Of a stretch of DNA of 64,000 nt, positions 12,904-25,172 are shown piece by piece. The DNA is from Erythroxylum novogranatense (Eukaryota; Streptophyta; Magnoliopsida; Malpighiales; Erythroxylaceae): NCBI GenBank assembly GCA_029891385.1, contig CM057230.1, positions 21,022,847 to 21,086,846 of the forward strand, in the 5' to 3' direction. Positions within the stretch are counted from its first letter, which is position 1; the number at the start of each line of letters is the position of its first letter. The notes beneath the pieces were generated by a model that was not told the DNA's origin, searched no databases, and saw only the letters and a program-made list of their open reading frames with translations. Position numbers and translations under genes: made by a program.

Positions 12904-15900
12904 CTACTCTCTTACCGTTCTTGACCTCAAAAGTTTTGGACCTGTATTTGAAGCTATCCAGGACGTGATAACATCAACAAGCATGTCCAATTCCTTGGAC
13001 AGCTCAGCACGAATAACTCTTGAATCTGCACCTAATGTGTTGCCTACTTCTCTAGCAACTGTTTCCCATGGTGTCCCAACTGTCAGATTTGCCAAAAACT
13101 CACTTCCACGATTCACTGCATCTGCCATTGCAGGTGGGACATCTGGGACAGCCTGCCAGATGGATACATGACACAGAATCACCAATTTGATGTGGATACT
13201 CGGAATTCTATTTAAGTAGTTTTTCTCCATATTACCTGTTGCAAAGGAAGTCCATGATCTCCTGGCAAGAACCGAATTGACATATCCAACATTGAGCTTA
13301 TAGCTGATTCTGAACTAAGCACGCTAGCTAATGCTGAAGTTTCATCAATCACATCATCCTTGAACTTTATTAGAAGATTTCTGGAAATGCCATAATATGA
13401 CTTTATCTGAAGAAGTAAAAGGTCTAAAGTCAAGTCTATCCAACAAACTAGGAAAAGATGCTTTATGATGAACTTTCAAGACCTTGTAGTTCATTGCTGT
13501 AGCTTTTATGTCATTAAAGCGCTGAAAGTAGATGTATTTCAAGGGTTCCATGCAACTCAATAAACAAGCATCATCAAACAGAAAAACCAGACCCAGTGTG
13601 TAATCTACTAGTATAAATACTTTTACAATTGATCAATGAAGTCAGATTTACTCATAAATGTGTATGAAGTATCATCTTCACACCCGAATTATCATTTTCA
13701 ACATCCTATGAATCCAAAAATGTTAAGATGCTCAAAACATTTATTTTGATGATATTTACATTCATAAAAATCATACAAATATGAAGTGAATCCTTAAGGA
13801 AAACAGTTAAAGGTTAAAACTTACAAGTCGTCGTGTTTCCTCAGGTTTTGGTGTAAAATCTTCTGTTCCATTGACCAAGTCCATATACAATGGAGGGAGT
13901 TGCTCAACCAACGGAAATACTTGCTTTATAAATGGAGGGCTAAGGTTCTCTATTTGCTTTAAAGTTACCTCTGCCTGAGAAAAATGAGGCACAGAAAAAT
14001 ACAAATAAATGACTGATGCCAACCAACTCAATTATGACATATGATGAAACAAAAACAAGAACAGACACAGAGAAGATCAGAAGTTAGCTTCAACATGTTA
14101 AAAGGAGCAGACACTTCCATACGAATTTCTAAAATACAAGGCCAATAAAATGAAACTCAACTTGAATGCTGTGATTGGAACAAATCTGTATAAGAATGAC
14201 ACAGATTAGGTAACAGATAAGTTAAAACATCAGACCACTAACCATATTTATACTATTTGTTACTTTTGTTCAATAATAAAGCATTTTTGATAGTGATAAA
14301 TTAGAGAGTTAGTTTAGTGAAAATTTATTTTATATGTTTATTGGTTGGTCTTTTTGTACAAAATATTTCTTGGCTTAACAACTTTTGCTCAACAATTAGA
14401 TCTCTGCTGATTTTGGGATAGGCAGACAGTTGGGCGGACGGACGGATGGACATGGACAGACAATGAACAAATGTCCCCAGTCCATTGACTCTATACAGTA
14501 TATGAGCTATCTAAATAATTATAATTAGCACACACAAAGATGGTAATGGCAATATCTCCAAAGCAAAAGCAGGGGCAAGTAATACTGTTGAAGAATAAAG
14601 GAGAATCTCAAATGCAAAGATAATATCAACAGTTAAAATTTTATGTGGTGACGTTAACCTAGATGCATAATCTGACATGAAATTCTTGTTCTCCTCGACA
14701 ACACTTGTAGGTCCACTAGTAGTTAAAATGATTATACAATTTTAAAAAGTTTCACTTTGAAGATAGCATGATTCAAATCCATTAACAACAATTGTGAACT
14801 TAGAAACTCACCCCATAGCGAACAGATGGTGATGATGCAATTTGGGAGAGAAGTGGTCCAATGCTTTGTGCCATTGGGACAAGCACAGGGGAGAACAAAG
14901 GGACAGCTGAGCTTGCCTCCTGTAAAATTAGGAAAGAAATTAAGTTAGCCTCATGTCCAATTCACTAAGCTTTTTAGGAGGTCTTCAGGTATTTAAAGTT
15001 TACTGTCAGCCTCACTTCAAATGATATTCTAAAACTAGTAGTTGAAAACATAAAAGAAAAGGGAAATGAAAAAGTGAAGAGAATTCCAGTCATTAACTAG
15101 AAAAGAAATTACCAATAACAATAGTAAGAAAGAAACGATCCTATCAAGTTTGTTTCATTCAGTCAGCAACTTCAGATTTGTGACAGCATGCATGTGGTGG
15201 TTTCAAGAAAAGCATTCAACTTCTGGTAATTCTGTTCACTCTTTTCAAGGTCTGCTATCTGTATTTAATCAACAATTTGCATACCTTATTATTGAAGGCC
15301 ATCAGTACATTCCCATTTCTTTGTACAGCATATCTGGATCCTAATATACAGCCAATTCATTTCAATCACAGAGAATCTGAAAAACACCCGTTCTCTACTT
15401 AGAGGAAGATTATGGCAAACAAAGAATTTGCATACCTATCAAAAGGTGGATGACGGATCCAAGGGAGTGGCCAAGACCAAAAGTAGGAACATCTTGTATC
15501 TGAAGAACAAGTATCAATGGTTATTCTCTTCCCCCATGAAACTGTGTCAAAATATGAGGGGGGATGCTAAAACTCACAGTTTCTTGCAGAAACCGAAAAC
15601 ACCTGTCAAACTTGAACTGCACTTCATCTGCTATATAGAAATGATCGAATCCACTAGCATATGGTGTAGCAATCACCAAAATACCACTGGTTCAAGGAAA
15701 GAAAAAGTGCAACCAATCTCATCAGCTTTACATTCCGAATCAGCGATTCATTAAAGTCAACAGTATTGAAAATAATCAACAGTAAGCAACTAACTTCTGT
15801 GCAAGGCGTTCAAGAAACAAACGATAAGTAAGCTGGGGAGCCGCTCCAACAAATATGCCACCAATGAAGTGAACAACTGCCTTGGGTTTAGAACTTCTGG

Positions 15901-16406
15901 GATTAAGAACCCATGCTCCCTACAGTAAAACCTCAAATTTTAAGGTGATTAAGAAAAAAAGAATCGAACTTGGCGATTAAAGGAGCAAACAAGAAGACAA
16001 ACACCTCGACTTCAGTCCAGTCCTTGGAGCCACCCAAAGCATCCTGAGATTGTCTCACAACATCTGTAAGTAATCTGAAAGGGAAAGCAAGTGAAAAATT
16101 AACAAACCCCCAGCACAAAATTTGCTAAGTTATCAACGGGTACCTCTCAATCTGACGATAAAGTTGAATTCCAGAAGAAGAAGAAGAAGATGATGATGGC
16201 GGTGGTGAAGAAGGGGGTAATTTTCTGATACTATCATTTTCATCATAGTTACAGAAGATTCTGGTAGTGCGCCATAGAAGTTGGTGTCGTTGGGGTTTGA
16301 GATGAATTTGATGATGAGAGTGATTAGACAAACTGTGGAATTGACGGTGAGACCCAATTACAGTTCCAAGATGATGCTGAGTAGGGCTCCACAAACAACT
16401 CTCCAT
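12904..16406 (-). CDS. DUF1350 family protein, alpha/beta-hydrolase-like, probably plastid
   Basis: DUF1350 proteins are conserved in plants and cyanobacteria. Their biochemical role is not established to my knowledge. Exons (minus) are 16406-16144, 16074-16005, 15919-15795, 15686-15578, 15499-15436, 15340-15285, 14919-14812, 13974-13825, 13406-13236 and 13152-12904, in phase, giving 454 residues. An in-frame upstream ATG at 16451 would add 15 residues. Residues 1 to about 85 are Ser/Pro-rich (a poly-Ser run) and basic, consistent with a chloroplast transit peptide. The body includes KAVVHFIGGIFVGAAPQLTY, ILVIATPYASGFDHFYIADE and FGLGHSLGSVIHLLIG. The GHSLG motif (Ser about 201) resembles the nucleophile elbow of alpha/beta hydrolases. 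The C-terminal half carries PSVRYG and NLLIKFKDDVIDETSALASV. Every junction is GT-AG. Confidence 0.9.
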
Positions 16407-17018
16407 TCCCTTTTTCCCTCGAATGAAACTCTGCACAACCAAACTGCTCAAAGTAGTTTAATCATCAGTGGAGCTTAGTAGCACTCCAACCAACCAATCG
16501 CCTCTTTGACTTCTTATTTCCCTTTCAAAGGTGTTAGCTCAATGACCAGATCAATTGTTTTGGTACCAATTTAAACTCAAAATGGAGACTCAAAATGGAG
16601 ACAAGTCCCCAAAAAAGGTTCATCATCTTTTGTTGGAACTTTTCTACAAGTAAATTGCGTCCTTGAGCTATTTTAATTACTCGTGATAAAAGTTGACAAA
16701 TCTGTTTGATGGATCATCCATCTTCAAACGAGTCCAAAAGGGTGGGGAGATTCACAGCTCAGCTGTGATCAAATATGGACAGTGATTCATTAATACTGCA
16801 CAAGCAGATGATCCGACAAAGTAGGAACACAGCCAATTTTAGATTTCCACAATTTAGCTAATCCTTCCATAAGTTGTGTTTAAAACATTGGCTCATAAAC
16901 TGTAGATAAAGCCCAAGGGATATGAACAGACTATGAAGAGAACTTCCTGACAAGTACAACTGAATATAATACACAGTAAGTAAACAGAACAATTGTTATT
17001 AGTTTGGTGATTTATGAA
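16407..17018. other. Intergenic region between two minus-strand genes
   Basis: It contains the DUF1350 promoter and 5' leader, with a possible alternative start at 16451, and the 3' UTR of the GRAM-domain gene. The phrase 'actcaaaatggagac' is repeated in tandem at about 16575-16602. Nothing else was recognised. Confidence 0.55.
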
Positions 17019-18353
17019 CTATATAGCACGTTCGGCTGGGGATGAATGGTAAGTGCGTCGCCGCAACTCGGACTGTGGAGCAGGCTGCTGCAGAAAGATT
17101 CTGGTGGGATCATTAGGATCAACATATCTGCAAAATAATGTACCAAAGTAAACCAATAAGCCATCTAGAGTGACCTATATATCAACCCCTAAATCTAAAG
17201 AAGAAAAAAGTAATGTAGAATACTCAGAATCGCAGAACAATTTAACAGTGTCACTCACGCATGTCTCATCATTTCATCAACTGGAGTCTGGGCAGCATGC
17301 AAAGGATCAACACGAGGCCCCGTTGCAAAATTCTGATGTTGGTTCTGTTGCCTCACAGTATTAATCAAGTTGAAAAACAACGGGACAAAGGTTCCACAGC
17401 CTCCTTCCTTGAACAATATCTTGAATGTGTGTGTGGAATAAAGAGCCCTGTTCTCATTTTCTGGTACTACCTGTAGAGACAAACCAAGAAAATGAGGACA
17501 AAACACGGCAGACAGAATCACAAATTCCCTTATTCAGCTTCCATTATCATACTTACAGGCTCCACCAGACCAGATACATTGTTGCAAAAGAATATTGGTT
17601 GGTTGAATTTTTCACCGTGGACATATAGCTGCAGAAGGTAGTAATTTTAGAATCCGACGACCATCAGCTAATAATCAATGTAATTCAAGAAAGTATATTA
17701 CTAAAAGTTGAAAATTTGTTTAATGATAAAATGTCAGTAAGCATGATTCAAACTCAGGCTTTCTATCAAAGTAACTCAAAGCATTCCTTGTACATGCAAG
17801 CTTATGATATCTTCCAGATTCAAAGGCAATAAAAGAACACAACGTATTGCCTTACACAGGCAAGCATATGATTCACTTCACTTGTTCAAGAAATGAGAGG
17901 TTAATACTATCAACGTTTATGATTAGGGAATATAATTATAACACGAACACAGATACTATTTGAATCAAGAATTGAATCGAAAATACCAGGGGCAAATCAA
18001 AAGCACGAAAATCTCCAACAGGTTTATTGGCCACAAAAACCATGCGGATATTTGATAAGTAGATGATTCCCTTAGCTTTAACATGCCCTCCATGACTTCT
18101 ACAAGAAGCGTAACATCAACGCATCATGATCATTATCATAAAGTCAGGAAATAACAATCAAATGATCTCTTTTTTCTTCAATAAGAGAGAATCATTTCAG
18201 GAATGCAATTCAAGATATATTTAACAATAAGAAATGGACTGACCCAGGGATTTTATCGACCTCGAACTCGACGCCTTCTCTGGCTAACACAAACACCTCG
18301 TTTACAAAAGGAACTGGCATTCCATTCGGAAACAAATCAGGATTCAAAGCCAT
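17019..18353 (-). CDS. GRAM/WBP2-like domain protein (At5g11680-type)
   Basis: This small plant protein is related to WW-domain-binding protein 2, whose core is a GRAM (PH-like, membrane-associated) domain. Its function in plants is poorly defined. Exons (minus) are 18353-18244, 18095-17987, 17628-17557, 17470-17259 and 17127-17019, all in phase, giving 203 residues. The start is MALNPDLFPNGMPVPFVNE. GRAM-type strands are VEFEVDKIPGHGGHVKAKG, IIYLSNIRMVFVANKP and LYVHGEKFNQPIFFCNN. A conserved stretch reads ALYSTHTFKILFKEGGCGTF, followed by DPLHAAQTPVDEMMRHAYVD and a basic RRR tail. No PPxY motif, used by animal WBP2 to bind WW domains, is visible. The promoter side (18354-18480) is CT-rich when read on the plus strand. 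Confidence 0.9.
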
Positions 18354-18929
18354 CTCTTCTCTTCTATTCTTCTCTCTTCTTCTCTGGATTTGTAACTAAA
18401 TATCAACAAATTGGGGGGATTAGTCAGTCCTACAGGCTTCCAGATTCCCCACCAACACTTCGCTTTTCAGTCTTTATTTGTTTCTTCTTCTTTGGAAAAT
18501 AAAAAAGGATTGAAGTCAAAGAAGCCCAATGTGCATGATAAGCCCATTCGATCTAATGTATTCATGATTACTAATTGTATGTATTTTCTTAAATATCCTT
18601 TTATTTCAATTTTATAATACAATTAATTACAAATATTATTTTAATTATTTAAATTATATTCATTAAAATAATAAAATCATTATGAATATAATTAAGAAAA
18701 TAATATTTTAAATATCATGTTTAAGAGTAATAGTTCTAATAATAAATTATATTTAAATTAACTAATTTAAAGAAACATGAATTGATGCTATAAATCCATA
18801 GAGAGATTCAAAAGCGGTCAAATTGATGACAATATTAAGTGATATTATACCACAAGTCAGCCAAAGGCAACCACTGACTTTTTTTTTTATGAAAGGGAAA
18901 AAGTACATCAAATACTAACTAGACGGGAG
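18354..18929. other. Promoter side of the GRAM-domain gene, then AT-rich DNA
   Basis: Bases 18354 to about 18385 are a CTTCT-rich tract, probably the 5' leader of the minus-strand gene. Bases 18560-18800 are very AT-rich with no coding signal. A T-run lies near 18880. Confidence 0.5.
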
Positions 18930-19170
18930 AAACTGCGTTCCGTCTAATCTTCTAAAAGAAGATTTTGGCACCCTAACGGTGGTACATCAAAATAAGTGAT
19001 CCCAATATCGCCAGGACAGGCCCTGGTAGCGAGTCAGTCTACGCATCTGTTGCTCTCTTGGTACATATGTCGATGAACAACAGTCCAATTTCTGATGAGA
19101 AGCTCAAGGATACCCATGAGGAGAGGGTTATCGGACTGAGAACGGGACGACACAGAAGCAAGGAGCTGAT
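18930..19170 (-). pseudogene. RNase H-like (RVT_3 type) C-terminal fragment
   Basis: Minus-strand translation gives LLASVSSRSQSDNPLLMGIL, then ELLIRNWTVVHRHMYQESNR and, after a frameshift, GDIGITYFDVPPLG. The pattern 'NW.V.H.YQE.NR..D.LA' followed by 'G...FD.PP' matches the end of RNase H-like domains found in plant LINE polyproteins and LINE-derived host genes. The frame shifts just after CVDSL (about 19040). Only the last third of a domain is present. It is joined head-on to a gypsy integrase fragment with no spacer. Confidence 0.55.
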
Positions 19171-20260
19171 GCACCACAAATATGTCTCTAAGCAACGATC
19201 CGTTTTGGCAGATGATGATAGGCTGTAGATGTTTGAAGTGTCATCCCTTGCAAAGTAAATAGTTCCTTTAAAAAATTGCTAACAAAGACAAGATCATGAT
19301 CATTTGTTAGGGTAAAGGGCATTCTATGAATTTGTATACTGAATTAACGAAGACTTTGGCCACATCCTTAGCATGATATGGATGAGGCAACTTTATAAAG
19401 TGAGCATATTTGGTTAATCTGTCAACCACCACAAAAATGATAGATTTGCCTCTTGAGAGTGTTAATCCTTCTATAAAATCCATACTAACATTAATGAAAA
19501 CACCCTTAGGAATTGGCTGTTAGTTGTAGCAATCCAAGAGAAGCCATGCTTATTCTGTTAGTTGTAGCAATCCAAGAGAAGCCATGCTTATTCTGCAAGC
19601 ATACTGTTGCGAAGGCCTTTCTAGTGGAGAATTACTATAGTTTTCTTCGTAGTAGCATGAACTCAAAAGTGTCCTCCAATTGATGAAGCATGAAAGCATG
19701 GAAATTGTGGAGTCCCTTGAAGCTTACTATTAACAATAAGTTAAAGCTTAACATTAGACTTCCAAGGGGTTAAAACTTAAGGCAAAAATCAATGTAAAAC
19801 CCTTACCCTTGATAGTTCCTACATAAACTTCAACATTGGATAGTTAAGATAAAGTATCTGTAACTTGATTTTCTTTACCCTTCCTATACTAAATTTCATA
19901 GTCAAATCGCATCAGCTTAGCAAGCCATGCATGCAATGTTGGTGTAGTAAGCCTCTGCTCCAATAAATACTTAAGGATTTGGTGATCTGTATGAATGATA
20001 AAGTGCTTATCGATTAAATATGACTCATATGTTTTAAGAGCAACAATATCACTAACATCTCCTTCTCATAAATTGAAAGAGATTTGTTCCTGTAAGATAA
20101 TGTCTTGCTAATGTAGCAAAATAGGTGGCCCTCTTGATTCAACACTAAACCAATGTCATCTCCACTAGCATTAGTCTCTATCAGGAAATCCTTAAAGAAG
20201 TCAAGGAAGGTCAAAATAGGAGTTGTCGCCATTGTTGTCTTGTGTTTCAAGAGTTCAGAT
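19171..20260 (-). mobile_element. Ty3/gypsy pol remnant (RNase H and integrase)
   Basis: Read on the minus strand from 20260: the RT/RNase H connection (FFKDFLIETNASGDDIGLVL, then ISKTLSYRNKSLSIYEKEML), an RNase H tail (TDHQILKYLLEQRL, YRKGKENQVTDTLS), the integrase zinc-binding part (FHASSIGGHF), and the integrase core (FVVVDRLTKYAHFIKLPHPY, then HAKDVAKVFVNSVY, FLKELFTLQGMTLQTSTAYH, CLETYLWC). This is the normal gypsy order. Many stops and frameshifts make it a fossil. No LTR was identified. It ends abruptly at about 19171 in the middle of the integrase. Confidence 0.85.
19519..19594. repeat. Exact 38-bp tandem duplication
   Basis: The unit starting GTTAGTTGTAGCAATCC at 19519-19556 is repeated without change at 19557-19594, inside the gypsy remnant. 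Perfect identity inside a decayed element suggests a recent replication-slippage event or an assembly artefact. Confidence 0.9.
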
Positions 20261-20914
20261 CTTTTGTTTAATATTATTCTGCCTTACTCTGTCTAATTGA
20301 AATACATTGTCGTTTCTTCCTAAATTTTAAACACTTTATTACTCTTCCAAAATTTGTGGTTTATAAGCCAAGCTGATCCAGCCGACGTCCCTTTGTCATC
20401 TTCTTTTCAACACTACAAAAGTAACCCTCTCACCGTCTCGTCTCTCTTCGCCACCTACTTACACCTTGTAATACCCATATTTTCCTAATCTCAACCACAT
20501 CAAATTATGCGACATTTTCAAACGATTACATTTTTTAGCTTAACAAATTGAGTGATCAATACATTCTTTGATATTGCCTTCTGTAATTTTATCACAAAAT
20601 TAGGGATGACGATGGAACATGAATAAGGATGAACCATTGACAGTGATTTACAAAAAGTTGATATCATAAATTTATAGGTGTTCTCAAGGTCATAAATGAG
20701 AAAATTATTTCCTAAATTTTGAAGGATATAACAACTTAAGTAAAATTATTCTAGCGACGTGGATGTTTAATTAGTAATCTGTTGATTTTCAATTAGACAA
20801 ATATTAATCAGTATTCATCTCACAAAATTCTGACTTCCACCCCAAATCGAAAATGCACTTAAACCATAGATAAAGATGCTAATAGTAAATAAACAAACAA
20901 ACAAACTTCGTTTT
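20261..20914. other. Unassigned intergenic DNA
   Basis: No further uroporphyrinogen-III-synthase-like exon was found here, although this is where one would lie downstream of the 20915-21118 fragment. Bases 20370-20470 are locally less AT-rich and pyrimidine-rich, without a recognisable frame. Confidence 0.5.
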
Positions 20915-21118
20915 TTAATGTACTAGTGCTTTAATGTGCTTGTCATTTTTTCCTCGTTCTCTAGTGACCACAACTTGCGGTGGCGACATCGAAGAATCAG
21001 CATTAGAATTCACCAAAGCTCGAACACCGAAAGCTCGATGATGAAGTGGTAGTGCAAAAGAATGAAAAGAAGAAGGAGGGGAAGACGAAGTAAGGAGAGT
21101 TAGTGGCGATTGTGCCAT
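20915..21118 (-). pseudogene. Uroporphyrinogen-III synthase first-exon-like fragment
   Basis: The 67-codon minus-strand frame begins MAQSPLTLLTSSSPPSSFHS, a Ser-rich plastid-transit-like start. It continues to PPQVVVTRERGKNDKHIKAL. That last stretch matches the first beta strand and loop of plant uroporphyrinogen-III synthase (HemD), the tetrapyrrole-pathway enzyme of plastids. After KAL the sequence CTA|GTACAT could be a splice donor, so the frame may be a genuine exon 1 and the TAA may be intronic. No later HemD exon was seen in the 2.5 kb downstream, which instead holds retroelement debris. I interpret it as a truncated gene or a transposed fragment. A captured exon is an alternative. Confidence 0.6.
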
Positions 21119-22858
21119 AAGCTAAGCAAAGTTGGATAGAGAGAAAGAGAGCAAAGGTTTATTACCAAATTAAAATTTTACACTTGCACGACCGTTTAAC
21201 TTAAGTCGCGGCAGTGCAAACTAAGTCATGGCCATGACTTGCTTGCATTTGCATGATTTTGCACTAAGAAAAGTCACTCCTGTGACTTTATGCCTAAAAT
21301 AAATATGTTGGAGGAGAAGAACTAGGATATGACAAATTGACATGGTTAAACTAGCAGATGAGGGATGTATATGTTTATATGGGCATCTCCGTAATCTTAT
21401 AAAGATGGTGTGATATAATTTTGCCTTCATTAACTTTTTCCTCTTCTACCGATACAAAACATGTCACCAAAGTATGGAAGAACAATCACACTTTTTGTGG
21501 CAAATACCAACTTGTTAAAATAAAACAATTGTTATGCCAATCAATCAAAATTGTATTTTGAATTAATTAATACAATTATTAGATAATGTAACATTAACAT
21601 CAAATGTAATAACTGAAATTAAGAAATAAAAGTAAAAAAGAGTGGATATTAACGATAAAATTTTGTATATTTATTTATTTCGCATTAATTAATTAAAATG
21701 AAAATTTAAATCATTATTGTATTAATAAAATTACAAAATACAATATTAATATATTCATTATAAATAATACAAGAGTACCATAATGATGATGATTGTAAAC
21801 GATAATTGTGTTATTTATAGAAACACCAAATGATTGTGTGTCATTTCCAAAGCAATCTTTAAATAAGATTTTTCACCCATTTAACTTGTTTCTTTCTGCA
21901 CTTGTTTGTTATCTAATTTTCATATCTTTCAAAGCTTTTTCTTTCCTTCTTACAAAACAAATTAAATTTGTTGTCACATTTGGTGGAGTAAAGAAGAAGA
22001 AGAAGAGACCAGTGATAGGGGAAGAAAGATAATATTTTGACAAATTTCAAGTATCTCCTCATGTAAGTTTCATTTGTTTTTTCATCTGTAGATTTTCTTA
22101 CTTATTTTTTTTATCATCATTCCCTCTCTCTGTATCTCTATCTTTAACAATTCTTGAGGAATGGCTTAGCAGACTCGAAACCAGCTTTTCATGAATGCCC
22201 CATTTGATGTCTGCCTCTTTTGAATTCTCTATAATATGACTTTGTTGCTGATCCATTTGTGTATTGGAAGACATCATTTTGTTAATTTACTTTTATTATT
22301 AAAATTAATGCGGAGAGATATAAGTTACTTTAGTACTTGTGGCTTTTAAATTGAAGATAATCTTTATGTTTTCCACAAAGGAAAAGTTTTGAAGTTATTT
22401 TGATTATTTTAACGTATGAAAGTCATTCGTTTGTAACTTCTTTTGTTTACATTTATAGTTTATGTTTATACATCTATGTGAGTGATAATTAATGTATATT
22501 GTAACGATTGAGTTGCTTAACATTACAGATTAGTTAATTTGAAATATAAACATTTCATTCCAAGTTTACTGATGGTAATATTGACTTCTGGGTAAGACCT
22601 TCTAAAGCATATTATTCATTTACTGGGAAGAATTTACGAATTGTTTTTAGGTGTGTGTTAGAGAGAAGATGAGAACATATAACTACACAACGTTAAACCT
22701 TTCATTCTCCAATTGCTTTTTCTGTTATAGGAATTAAATAAGGTATGCAGAGTAAACTAAAATACCTCCCAGTATTTTGTGAACACTCCTTTTTCATTGT
22801 ATTAATAATTTAATCTAACAACAAAGCATACTTCGTTTGTGAATTTGACAGGTATATC
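21119..22858. other. AT-rich DNA upstream of the FAR1-like pseudogene
   Basis: Bases 21119-21200 may be the 5' leader of the HemD-like fragment. Bases 21550-21800 are extremely AT-rich. A purine-rich stretch (about 21985-22030) followed by GTAAG at 22062 might be a 5' UTR exon and donor of the FAR1-like gene. No coding sequence is supported. Confidence 0.45.
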
Positions 22859-25172
22859 AATGGAAGGTATATCTACTCCACACTGTTAATTAGAATATGA
22901 AATTGACAAGGAGTAACATAAGAATGATATTGGCATTGGCAATGAGAATAGTAATATAAATTCAACTTATTTGTTGTATTCAAATTCTGAGGAGAATTTG
23001 AACAAAGTCCACTCATTTGTTCTCAGAAAATTAATACCGAAAATTGGCATAGAGTTCGAGACAAAAGAAGAAGCTTATCAATTTTATTTAATTTATGCCA
23101 AAAATAAGAATAAGAAAAAGTCACAAAGATAAATCTAGTAAAATGATTTTCAGGCCTTTCTGTTGTAGTGTTTAAGATAACAGGATGCCTGATAAAAGAA
23201 ATATATATGTAAGAGCTCCACGTTCAGAAACAAGATTTGGTTATTAGGCAAGAATGAAGGTTAATAGTGTGAAAACTATAAATTTTCAAGTGATTCAATT
23301 TGTCGAAGATCACTATTACTATCTTTCAAGTCCTAACAAAACACATTTGCTTATAAGTCACAGAAAGATATCTTCAGCTGTAGCAATGCAAATTCAAATG
23401 GCTAATAATGTGGGAATTCCACTAAAAACATCCCATGATCTTATGGTAAGACAAATAGGTGAGAGAAATAATCTTGGCTTTTTTCTGAAGGATTGCAAGA
23501 ATTATTTAAGATCTAAAAGAACAAGAGACATGAAAAAAAAAAGATACAGGTGGTGTGTTAGGATATTTATATAAAATGCAATTTGAAGATCCTGATTTCT
23601 TTTATACCATTAAAGTAGATGAAGATGATTTGATAACTAATATATTTTAGTCAGATGTAAAGATGAGGAATGATTACTTAGACTTTGGTAATGTTGTTTG
23701 TTTCGATACTATTTATAAGAAAAATGGTGAGGGTCATCCACTTGCTTTATTTGTAGGTGTGAACCATCATAAACAAACAACAGTTTTTGGTGTTGTACTA
23801 CTATATGATAAGACTGCTCTTACATTTGAGCAGATGTTCGTCACATTTGCAAGAGCCATGCCTGAAAAAAAGCCTACAACTATTCTTACTAATCAGGATG
23901 CGGCGATGGCAAAGGCATTAGCTTCAAGATGGCTTGAAACTAATCATCGACTTTGTATTTGGCACATTTATCAAAATGTTGCAATCCATTTGTGTGGTGT
24001 TTTTTCTCAGTTTAAAGATTTTCCGTGGGATTTCAACTCATGCATATATGACTTTGAAGGAGAAGAAGAATATTTTTCCCATGCATGGAATAAGATGTTG
24101 CAAAAATATGAGCTTTAAGATAATGATTGGTTGAAAAGTATGTTTCATATAAAGGAAAAATGGGCTTTGGTTTATGGGCGTCAAATGTTTTGTGCAGATA
24201 TGACCACTGCCCAACGAAGTAAGAGCACGAATAGCATTTTAAAAAGGTATGTGAGTTATTAGCATATTTTTTTTACAATTTTTTAATCACTTCTAGAGGG
24301 TTATTGATAATTGTCAATTTGATGAGTTAAAAGTTAATTTTAGAAGTAATGTAAGTACTCTAGCGTTGTCAGTCCCTGTTCAAATTTTAAAGCATGTAAC
24401 TACCGTCTATATGCAAGAAGTGTTTAAATGTTTTCAAGATCAATAAAATCATTATCATGATTTTAGTTTTCATCCTTATGATGAAGATGGTATAGTTACA
24501 AAATATGAGATCACTCTTGTAGGGAAGAGCTACTCTAATATGGTCACTTATAATTCATCAAAGGATGAAGTCTATTGTAGTTATCAGAAGTTTGAGTTTT
24601 CTAGCATTTTATATTCTCATGTTTTGAAGGTTTTTAACTTGAAAAATATTTTGAGAATACCGAGTAAGTATATTTTGAAAAGATGGACACGAAAAGCAAA
24701 AACATGGTACCTTAATAGCAAAAGCTCCACTATCAATAAAAGTGAATTGGATCCTAAAATATTGTCAAGTATAAGGTACAAAAAATTGTGTGTATTAAGC
24801 ATGCGATTGGTTACAAGAGCAGCAAAGAGGAGAGCTGCTTGTAAAATTGTGAAAGATCAACTTCTCAACATGTTGAAGATGGTTGATGAGATATTGCAAG
24901 GTGAAAAAATAGTTTATGAAGAGAACCTAATATTACAAGATTAAGAGTTGACCCAATGGTCAAATACTAAAATGAATCTTGTCAATCAAACTGACATTAA
25001 TTTTGGTGAAAGGAATAAGATTAGAGGTATCAAAATAAAGATAAAACTTACATCAAGTAAGGGATTGAAAGGTGGATTAGAGAAAAGTTCACAAAAAAGA
25101 AAGAATGTAAAAAACATGCAAGACTTCAACAAATATGGCAGATTTGACACCCATAACCCTTTCCAATACTAA
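22859..25172 (+). pseudogene. FAR1-related sequence (FRS) / Mutator-like transposase pseudogene
   Basis: FAR1/FRS proteins are transcription factors derived from Mutator-like transposases. They have a FAR1 DNA-binding domain, a MULE transposase domain and a SWIM zinc finger. Here the FAR1 domain is cut by stops (IPKIGIEFETKEEAYQFYLI at about 23040-23100, then QFVEDHYYYLSSPNKTHLL). The transposase domain reads YLDFGNVVCFDTIYKKNGEG (first catalytic-type Asp), HPLALFVGVNHHKQTTVFG, TILTNQDAAMAKALASRW and RLCIWHIYQNV. The SWIM region (KFEFSSILYSHVLKVF, then IPSKYILKRWTRKAK) has lost two zinc-ligand Cys to Tyr. Lesions include a frameshift at an A10 run (23533-23542), TAG at 23648-23650 where Trp is expected, and TAA at 24116-24118. 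It is a dead copy. Confidence 0.88.
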
